The notes under the pieces are model-generated. The model was not told the DNA's origin. It made no database searches and worked only from the letters and a program-made list of their open reading frames with translations. A stretch of 6,109 bases of DNA from Actinomycetota bacterium (GTDB taxonomy: Bacteria; Actinomycetota; Actinomycetes; Actinomycetales; Cellulomonadaceae). The DNA lies in contig JAHIJU010000011.1 of NCBI GenBank assembly GCA_018898235.1, positions 1 through 6,109 on the forward strand, written 5' to 3'. This document shows positions 1 to 4,445 of this stretch, one piece after another. The position numbers and the translations under genes are program-made. The first letter of the stretch is position 1; each line of letters opens with the position of its first letter.

Positions 1-60
1 CTGGTGGTGCTGGCGGTGGCCGGGTTGGGCGCGGTGGTCAGCGCGGCCCGCGCACGCTGA
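1..60 (+). CDS. C-terminal end of an unidentified membrane-type protein (partial)
   Basis: Frame 1 is open from the window edge to a TGA at 58-60 and encodes 19 residues, LVVLAVAGLGAVVSAARAR. The stretch is hydrophobic and ends in a short Arg-containing tail, as expected for a last transmembrane helix with a cytoplasmic positive end. The gene converges on the feo operon, with 62 bp between the two stop codons. The family cannot be told from 19 residues, and a chance open frame is not excluded over so short a stretch. Confidence 0.5.
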   Translation: MVVLAVAGLGAVVSAARAR

Positions 61-63
61 GCT

Positions 64-94
64 GAGCGCCGCCGGGCGGAGCGTCGCCGGGCGG
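64..94. repeat. Two tandem copies of a 15-bp GC-rich unit in a convergent gap
   Basis: The 16-base string GAGCGYCGCCGGGCGG occurs at 64-79 and again at 79-94, with one mismatch (C or T at the sixth base), giving a period of 15. Each copy can fold into a short hairpin (CGCC pairing with GGCG). The repeat lies between the stop of the plus-strand gene (60) and the stop of the minus-strand Nfu-like gene (123). It is therefore placed to act as a weak two-way terminator. There is no T-tract, and the stems are only about 4 bp, so that role is an inference. Confidence 0.45.
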
Positions 95-122
95 GGTCAG
101 GCCGGCCGTGTGGGGCGGGCGG

Positions 123-677
123 TCAGCCGCGGCGCGACTGGACGGCCCGCACCTCGGCCGTCCACGGTGCCTCGATCTTCAACCGGCGCAGCAGCCGGCC
201 CTGGACGGTGAACGCCGCGGCCGGGCAGCCCCGGCAGGTTCCCGACAGCTCGACCTCGACGACCCCGTCGTGCACGCCGCGCAGCACGACCCCGCCGCCG
301 TGACCGGCCGCGTACGGGTTCACGTCCTGCTCGATGAGATCGTGCGCGATGCGCTGCAGCTCACCGTCGGGGTCGGTCCGGTCGTGGTCGGCACCGGCGG
401 CCCGGAGAGCGGCGACCGCGGCGCAGACCGTGGCGCGCACCCGAGCCCCGTGCTGCGCCCAGGTGAGCTCGGCCCGCAGGGTGGTGTCCACGTGATGACG
501 CCCCACCGAGACGTCGGTGAGCACACCCTCGGCCACCAGCGCGTCGAGCTCCGTGGGGCACAGGAGGCCGACGGGCGGCCCGGCCACCTGCCAGCGCAGC
601 GTGCGGGGATCGTCGGTCCGCTCGGGGTGCAGGGCGACCGCCTCGACGGCCGCCGGTTCCGTGCAGGCGGTGCTCAC
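123..677 (-). CDS. Nfu/NifU-like iron-sulfur scaffold protein, third gene of the feo operon
   Basis: This 184-residue protein carries a C-terminal NifU-type domain (about residues 108-180). It has the typical glycine-rich HGGG segment (126-129) and the cluster-binding motif GTCRGCP, with Cys148 and Cys151. Proteins of this family bind and deliver a [4Fe-4S] cluster through this CxxC, usually shared between two subunits. Residues 15-95 look like a divergent Nfu N-terminal domain (PERTDDPRTLRW resembles the usual PNPNTLKF-type start), but this is less certain. The GTG start at 677-675 is chosen because it overlaps the feoB stop as GTGA. An upstream start at 809 would add 44 Arg/His/Gly-rich residues lying inside feoB and is unlikely. 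No clear Shine-Dalgarno is present, so translation is probably coupled to feoB. Placement behind feoB suggests a role in Fe(II) uptake, or in using the incoming iron for cluster assembly. This is inference from context. Confidence 0.88.
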   Translation of the reverse strand: MSTACTEPAAVEAVALHPERTDDPRTLRWQVAGPPVGLLCPTELDALVAEGVLTDVSVGRHHVDTTLRAELTWAQHGARVRATVCAAVAALRAAGADHDRTDPDGELQRIAHDLIEQDVNPYAAGHGGGVVLRGVHDGVVEVELSGTCRGCPAAAFTVQGRLLRRLKIEAPWTAEVRAVQSRRG

Positions 678-2590
678 ATGAGCGCCAGGGTGACGGTGCG
701 GGCCAGGTAGGCCGACACCCAGGCCAGCGTGCCCATGCCGAAGAACGCGATGGCGGGCCACCGCCAGCTGTTCGACTCCCGGCGCATCACCGCGAGGGTG
801 GACATGCACTGCAGCGCGAACGCGAAGAAGACCAGCAGCGCGACGATGGTCGGCGGGGTGAACACGAGCTCACCGGTCTTCGGGCCGTCGGTCCAGGTCA
901 GGCCGGCGAGCGTGCCCGACGGGTTGTCGGAGTCGTCGGAGGCCACCACCTGACCGAGCGTCGAGACGAACACCTCACGTGCGGCGAGCGCGCCGACGAG
1001 CCCGACATCGATCCGCCAGTCGAAGCCCAGTGGTTCGAAGACCGGTTCGACGGCGTGGCCGAGGCTCGCGGCGTAGCTGTGGTCGAGCACGTAGGCGCTC
1101 GCGTCGACGTCGTCCATGCCCGCGGTCTCGGCGGTGCGGGAGGGGAACGTCATGAGGGCCCACAGGACGATCGTGACGGTGAGGATGATGGTCCCGACCT
1201 TGCGCAGGAAGATCTTGACCGGGTCCCACACCTGGGCGAGCACCGTGGCGGGCGTCGGGACGCGGAACGGCGGCAGCTCCAGGTAGAAGTGCAGACCGCC
1301 GTTGCGCAGCAGGGTCGAGCGCAGCAGCGAGGCGACCGCCATCGCGGCCAGCCCGCCGAGCAGGTACAGCGCGAACATCGCCAGGCCCTGCACACCGAAC
1401 GGGCCCCAGGTTGCGCCCGCGGGCACCAGCATGCCGACCAGCAGCAGGTACACCGGCAGCCGGGCCGAGCACGGCATGAGAGGTGCGGCGACCATCGTCG
1501 CGAGCCGGTCCCGGGACGAGGGCATGGTCCGGGTCGACATGATGCCGGGGATGGCACAGGCGACCGAGGACAGCATCGCGACGAAGGCGCGCCCGTCCAG
1601 CCCCGAGACCGACATCACGCGGTCCATGAGCACGGCGGCGCGGGAGAGGTAGCCGACGCCCTCCATGAGCGAGAGCAGGAGGAACAGCAGGATGATCTGC
1701 GGCAGGAACACCAGCACGCCGCCGACGCCGCCGATGAGCGCGGTCTGCACGAAGCCGGACAGCAGCGGTTGGGTGATGGCCTGCCCGGCCAGGTCGCCGA
1801 GCCAGCCGAAGAAGGACTCGACCCACGCCTGGGCGGGCGCGGCGACCGTGAAGATCATCTGGAAGAAGACGGTCATGACGGCCGCGAAGACCACCAGCCC
1901 CCAGACGGGGTGCAGCAGCACGCTGTCGATGCCGCGGGTGTTCCGTGAGGGCTTCGCCGGGCGGTAGGCGGCGCTCTCGAGCACGGAGCTCGCCCAGCCC
2001 GCGACCTCGTGCGGGTCGGTGGGGGGTGGCACGGGCACCGTGGGCCAGCTGCGCCAGTCCGGCAGCTCGCGGCGCAGCTCGGGGATGCCGCGGCCGCGGT
2101 GCCCGACGACGGGGTGCACCGGGACGCCGAGGGCCCGGCCGAGCGCGTCGGTGTCGACCGATCCTTCCCGCGCGGCGAGCTCGTCCATCATGGTGAGCGC
2201 CAGCGCCGTGGGGCGGCCGAGGGCGAGGACGGCGGCCACCAGGCCCATCGAGCGGCGCAGGGTGGTTGCGTCGACGACGAGCAGCAGCGCATCGGGACGG
2301 GGAGCGCCGGACAGGGTTCCGTCGAGGTGGTCGCGCACGACCTGCTCGTCGGGGCTCGCGGGCTCCAGGCCGTAGGTGCCGGGCAGGTCGACGATCTGGA
2401 CCGCGTCGCCGCCGCCGCCGAGGCGCCCCACGCTGTGCGTGACCGTGACACCCGGGTAGTTGGCGGTACGCACCCGCAGCCCGGTGAGGTGGTTGAACAC
2501 CGTGGACTTGCCGGAGTTCGGGGCGCCGACGAGGGCGACGGTCGGCTCGTGCGTGGCGAGCGCCGGCCCGTCGGTGTGGCAGGCGCTCAC
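674..2590 (-). CDS. feoB: FeoB ferrous iron transporter (G-protein membrane permease)
   Basis: FeoB imports Fe(II) across the cytoplasmic membrane using an N-terminal GTPase domain. The 638 residues show the G1 loop GAPNSGKST (22-30), switch I NYPGVTV (44-50), the G3 motif DLPGTYG (68-74), and a G4 position reading TMMD (133-136) where NxxD is usual. The Asn linked to potassium activation in this family (Asn25 in GAPNSGKS) is kept. Membrane helices begin near residue 228. The first gate motif CAIPGIMSTRT (345-355), the PCSARLPVY segment (373-381) and the second gate segment AREVFVSTLG (537-546) are all recognisable. The protein is shorter than E. coli FeoB (773 residues). Part of the difference is a reduced spacer between the G domain and the first helix. 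The GTG start at 2590-2588 is preferred because it overlaps the feoA stop (GTGA) and has GGAG 8 nt upstream. The longer frame up to 2698 lies inside feoA. Confidence 0.97.
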   Translation of the reverse strand: MSACHTDGPALATHEPTVALVGAPNSGKSTVFNHLTGLRVRTANYPGVTVTHSVGRLGGGGDAVQIVDLPGTYGLEPASPDEQVVRDHLDGTLSGAPRPDALLLVVDATTLRRSMGLVAAVLALGRPTALALTMMDELAAREGSVDTDALGRALGVPVHPVVGHRGRGIPELRRELPDWRSWPTVPVPPPTDPHEVAGWASSVLESAAYRPAKPSRNTRGIDSVLLHPVWGLVVFAAVMTVFFQMIFTVAAPAQAWVESFFGWLGDLAGQAITQPLLSGFVQTALIGGVGGVLVFLPQIILLFLLLSLMEGVGYLSRAAVLMDRVMSVSGLDGRAFVAMLSSVACAIPGIMSTRTMPSSRDRLATMVAAPLMPCSARLPVYLLLVGMLVPAGATWGPFGVQGLAMFALYLLGGLAAMAVASLLRSTLLRNGGLHFYLELPPFRVPTPATVLAQVWDPVKIFLRKVGTIILTVTIVLWALMTFPSRTAETAGMDDVDASAYVLDHSYAASLGHAVEPVFEPLGFDWRIDVGLVGALAAREVFVSTLGQVVASDDSDNPSGTLAGLTWTDGPKTGELVFTPPTIVALLVFFAFALQCMSTLAVMRRESNSWRWPAIAFFGMGTLAWVSAYLARTVTLALM

Positions 2591-2862
2591 GCGGTCAGCT
2601 CCACGAGGACGGCTCCGGCCAGGTCGGCCCGCAGGCACAGATCGGTCTCGCCTACCGCGTAGACGACCGGGCTGCCGAACGGTGAACGGCGCAGGCACTG
2701 CACCCGGGTCCCGGCCCCGAACCCGAGGTCAAACAGCCGACGAGCGGCCGCCTCTCCCAGCTCGTCGGAGACGGAGACCACCGTCGCCTGTTGGCCCCGT
2801 CGCAGTGCCAGCAGCGGCAGGGTGCGGGTCGTTGGTCCGGCGGGGGACAGCGCGGTGGTCAT
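2587..2862 (-). CDS. feoA: FeoA, small SH3-like partner of FeoB
   Basis: FeoA is a small cytosolic protein needed for full FeoB activity. Its exact action is unsettled, but it is thought to bind FeoB. The 91 residues fit the family length (75-95) and pattern: LLALRRGQQATVVSV (17-31), RRLFDLGFGAGTRV (41-54), the turn SPFGSP (60-65) and LRADLA (77-82). The ATG at 2862-2860 is chosen over an in-frame ATG at 2892 because GAGGA lies 6 nt upstream and the homologous core starts soon after. It is the first gene of feoA-feoB-nfu, with an iron box 48 bp upstream of the ATG. Its stop overlaps the feoB start by 4 bases. Confidence 0.95.
   Translation of the reverse strand: MTTALSPAGPTTRTLPLLALRRGQQATVVSVSDELGEAAARRLFDLGFGAGTRVQCLRRSPFGSPVVYAVGETDLCLRADLAGAVLVELTA
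2599..2602 (-). promoter_or_regulatory. Ribosome binding site that supports the feoB GTG start
   Basis: On the minus strand GGAG lies inside the 3' end of feoA, 8 nt before the GTG at 2590. It supports this start over the longer in-frame alternative at 2698 and points to coupled translation of feoA and feoB. Confidence 0.6.
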
Positions 2863-2868
2863 GATCAG

Positions 2869-2873
2869 TCCTC
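2869..2873 (-). promoter_or_regulatory. Ribosome binding site of feoA
   Basis: GAGGA on the minus strand lies 6 nt before the ATG at 2862. It favours this start over the in-frame ATG at 2892. Confidence 0.75.
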
Positions 2874-2910
2874 GGATGTGCCTCGTCGCCACACCGGCGA
2901 CCCCTTGAGG

Positions 2911-2929
2911 TTAGGTCAGGCTGTCCTAT
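2911..2929 (-). promoter_or_regulatory. DtxR/IdeR-type iron box controlling the feo operon
   Basis: On the plus strand the site reads TTAGGTCAGGCTGTCCTAT. By my count it matches the known 19-bp DtxR/IdeR consensus TTAGGTTAGGCTAACCTAA at 15 positions, including both outer half-site cores (TTAGGT and CCTA). DtxR and IdeR are Fe(II)-activated repressors in actinobacteria, and this site sits between feoA and the upstream DNA. The operon should therefore be off in high iron and on in low iron. I could not assign convincing -35 and -10 boxes. The site probably overlaps the promoter. Confidence 0.87.
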
Positions 2930-2995
2930 GCGGGTGGGGCCTTGGTCCCAGTCTGGCACGCGCGGCTCGGTCGGTGGCCGCACTCCTGGGAGGAC

Positions 2996-3010
2996 ACTGA
3001 AATTTCAATA
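2996..3010 (+). repeat. Motif copy 1 (variant), ACTGAAATTTCAATA
   Basis: It matches the exact copies at 13 of 15 positions, differing at the ninth and last base. The change makes its core TGAAATTTCA (2998-3007) a perfect 10-bp palindrome. It is the copy nearest the iron box, 66 bp away, and may belong to the feo control region or to a mobile-element end. Confidence 0.75.
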
Positions 3011-3039
3011 CTCCTTCACGACGGCTGCGCCCGTCCGGT

Positions 3040-3054
3040 CATTGACATTTCAGT
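3040..3054 (-). repeat. Motif copy 2, ACTGAAATGTCAATG, inverted
   Basis: Read on the minus strand this is identical over 15 bases to copy 3 at 3202-3216, so the two form an exact inverted repeat whose outer ends are 177 bp apart. It also pairs with copy 1 as an imperfect inverted repeat across a 29-nt gap. Confidence 0.85.
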
Positions 3055-3147
3055 GGGTCGGCGCGCCGCAGAGCGGCCGGGTGCCGTCCTGTGCGCCCCG
3101 CACGACGGTGTGCAGCCCGGGCGGCATCGCCGCGTCGGAGCTCCGGA

Positions 3148-3166
3148 CCGGCGGGGGGTCCGCCGG
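3148..3166. repeat. Perfect 7-bp inverted repeat with 5-nt loop
   Basis: CCGGCGG at 3148-3154 pairs with CCGCCGG at 3160-3166 around the loop GGGGT. It lies between motif copies 2 and 3 and not next to a gene end, so a terminator role for a known gene is not obvious. Such pairs can also arise by chance in DNA this rich in G and C. Confidence 0.4.
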
Positions 3167-3201
3167 GGGTCGTCGACGGTTCCCGGACCGCGGGTGCTGC
3201 T

Positions 3202-3216
3202 ACTGAAATGTCAATG
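3202..3216 (+). repeat. Motif copy 3, ACTGAAATGTCAATG
   Basis: Identical over 15 bases to copy 2 in inverted orientation and over 14 bases to copy 4 in direct orientation. The next base is also G in both direct copies. Confidence 0.85.
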
Positions 3217-3285
3217 GAGGTCCGGGGCTCCCGTCGCCGGGACCGACGGGGGTCGTTGGAGCCTGAGGGCGGGCGCAAGGCGCTT

Positions 3286-3300
3286 CTGAAATGTCAATGG
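3286..3300 (+). repeat. Motif copy 4, CTGAAATGTCAATGG
   Basis: Direct repeat of copy 3 with the same phase at a distance of 83 bp (C at 3203 to C at 3286). It lies 163 bp downstream of the chemoreceptor-like stop codon on the minus strand. Confidence 0.85.
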
Positions 3301-3419
3301 GACCCGCCCCCGGGGACGCGGGCGACCGCCGAACGACCGGGCGTCCACGGTGGCCGGACCAGGAGCCGAGCCTTCGGGTACGGGCCGCAGAGCGTCCGTG
3401 CGAACGTCAACGGTGCCGT

Positions 3420-3441
3420 CCAGCCGTCGGACGGAGGCTGG
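3420..3441 (-). terminator. Possible terminator downstream of the chemoreceptor-like gene
   Basis: CCAGCC (3420-3425) pairs perfectly with GGCTGG (3436-3441), 22 bp past the stop codon at 3464 on the minus strand. The 10-nt interior can pair in a competing fold. There is no T-tract, which is common in actinobacteria, so the call rests on position and a 6-bp stem only. Confidence 0.3.
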
Positions 3442-3463
3442 TCGGCGGTGTGACAGCGAGCGG

Positions 3464-4306
3464 TCAGGCGACCCGGAAGGTCCCGACCTGCACCGCCAGC
3501 TCGCGGGCGACCTCGGCGATGTTCCGGGCCGCGTCGGTGAGCGCATCGGCGTCCTCGCTCGTGCCCACCGCCACGGACTCGACGCGGCGGATCCCCTGGG
3601 TGATCCGCCCGGTCGCTGCGGCGGTCGTCGACAGCGAGCCCGCCACCTCGGCCATCGTCGCCCGCTGTTCCTCGGTCGCCGCCATCACAGTGTCCTGGGC
3701 CTGGGTGGCGGCACCCATCGCCAGGTGGGCGCGGTCGATGGCGGCCAGCACCCGCTCGATCTCCTGGTGCTGGGCGCCGGCCACCTCGCCGATGTCGCTG
3801 CTCGCGCCCTGGGACGACTGCGCGAGGTTCTTCACCTCGTCGGCGACCACCCCGAAGCCCTTGCCCGCGGCGCCGGCCCGCGCGGCCTCGATCGTCGCGT
3901 TCAGCGCGAGCATGCGGGTCTTGGACGCCACCGCGGCGATCGCCTCGACGGTCCGCTCGATGCTGCGGCTGGACTCGCCCAGGGCGGAGGCGAGCTCGAC
4001 GGCGTGGGACAGGTCGTCGCGGGCGCGGGTCGCCGTCGAGCTCACCTCGGTCATGGTCGTCGCGATCTCCCCGGTGGTCGAGGTCATCTGCTGGGTGGCG
4101 GCGCTCACCGCGTCGAGCATCTCCCGGACGGTCTCGACCTCGCTCGTGGCGGACCGCGACAGGTCGAGGGTCTCGTGCGCCGAGGAGTCGACGGCCCGCG
4201 CGGTCGCGCTGAGCCGCTCGGCCGATCCGGCGACCTGGGACGCGGCGGCGACCAGGCCCGTGACCACCTCGTGGTGCGAGATCGCTGGGGCAGCCTCGGT
4301 GCTCAC
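3464..4306 (-). CDS. Soluble methyl-accepting chemotaxis-type signalling protein without a visible sensor domain
   Basis: The 280-residue protein is almost entirely a chemoreceptor cytoplasmic signalling domain. Its hairpin tip is strongly conserved: KTRMLALNATIEAARAG (129-145), followed by GKGFGVVADEVKNLA (148-162). This tip binds CheW and CheA in known receptors. Long Ala/Ser/Thr/Glu-rich arms of about 110 residues on each side (about 15-127 and 165-275) have the heptad character of an antiparallel coiled coil. There is no signal peptide, membrane segment, HAMP, PAS or GAF domain. The GTG start at 4306 is the first in-frame start in this stretch, and the frame upstream of it lacks a start and looks non-coding. 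It lies 138 bp from the surface-protein stop and about 600 bp from feoA, so it is probably its own unit. It may signal together with a separate sensor or act in a cytosolic array. No che or flagellar genes are in the window. Confidence 0.9.
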   Translation of the reverse strand: MSTEAAPAISHHEVVTGLVAAASQVAGSAERLSATARAVDSSAHETLDLSRSATSEVETVREMLDAVSAATQQMTSTTGEIATTMTEVSSTATRARDDLSHAVELASALGESSRSIERTVEAIAAVASKTRMLALNATIEAARAGAAGKGFGVVADEVKNLAQSSQGASSDIGEVAGAQHQEIERVLAAIDRAHLAMGAATQAQDTVMAATEEQRATMAEVAGSLSTTAAATGRITQGIRRVESVAVGTSEDADALTDAARNIAEVARELAVQVGTFRVA

Positions 4307-4425
4307 GCCGTGACCCCCGGTCCGGGTGTTCGTCCCGCGAGACGTTGACGTCCGAGTGCGACCGAAAGGGTGAGCGTTGTCCCTGGTCAGGGGATCATCC
4401 GGTGCTGACGGGTGGCTTCGGCGGC

Positions 4426-4445
4426 GCCCCGCGGGGGTGCGGGGC
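4426..4445 (-). terminator. GC hairpin overlapping the stop codon of the surface-protein gene
   Basis: GCCCCGC (4426-4432) and GCGGGGC (4439-4445) form a perfect 7-bp stem with a 6-nt loop. Its first minus-strand base is the final G of the TAG stop at 4447-4445. No T-tract follows, as in many actinobacterial intrinsic terminators. It is well placed to end transcription before the 119 bp that lead into the next minus-strand gene. Confidence 0.55.

Larger units (their letters stand above)
2930..3463. other. Gene-free region of about 530 bp between the chemoreceptor-like gene and the feo operon
   Basis: Open frames here are Arg/Pro/Gly/Ala-rich, have no recognisable domain, and look like chance frames in GC-rich DNA. 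The region contains four copies of an AT-rich motif (separate entries), a GC hairpin at 3148-3166 and a possible terminator at 3420-3441. The sharp contrast between AT-rich motif copies and the GC-rich DNA around them is the notable feature. Confidence 0.7.

Noticed and set aside
678..809. N-terminal extension of the Nfu-like protein to a start at 809
   Set aside because: The extra 44 residues are Arg/His/Gly-rich, lie wholly inside feoB and have no homology pattern. The GTG at 677 matches the GTGA overlap seen at the feoA-feoB junction.
1055..1948. Plus-strand frame of 297 codons inside feoB
   Set aside because: It is rich in His, Gln, Glu and Arg, as expected for the antisense of a hydrophobic membrane protein. 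FeoB motifs on the other strand settle the coding frame.
2930..2960. -35 and -10 boxes for the feo promoter
   Set aside because: No convincing pair with suitable spacing was visible next to the iron box. Assigning one would be a guess.
2996..3300. CRISPR array as an explanation for the repeated motif
   Set aside because: The copies are only 14-15 bp, face both ways and are 44, 162 and 84 bp apart, which does not fit regular repeats and spacers.
3039..3453. Small open frames on both strands in the gap upstream of feo
   Set aside because: Arg/Pro/Ala-rich products, no ribosome sites and no domain signal. The AT-rich motif copies fall in different frames inside them.
3291..4348. Two overlapping plus-strand frames (340 and 332 codons) opposite the chemoreceptor-like gene
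   Set aside because: Neither shows a family pattern, while the minus strand has the unmistakable chemoreceptor tip motif.
4379..4397. Dyad CCCTGGTCAGGG as an operator for the chemoreceptor-like gene
   Set aside because: Short arms with a two-base centre, no matching known operator and no promoter boxes that I can identify nearby. Chance is a fair explanation in this composition.
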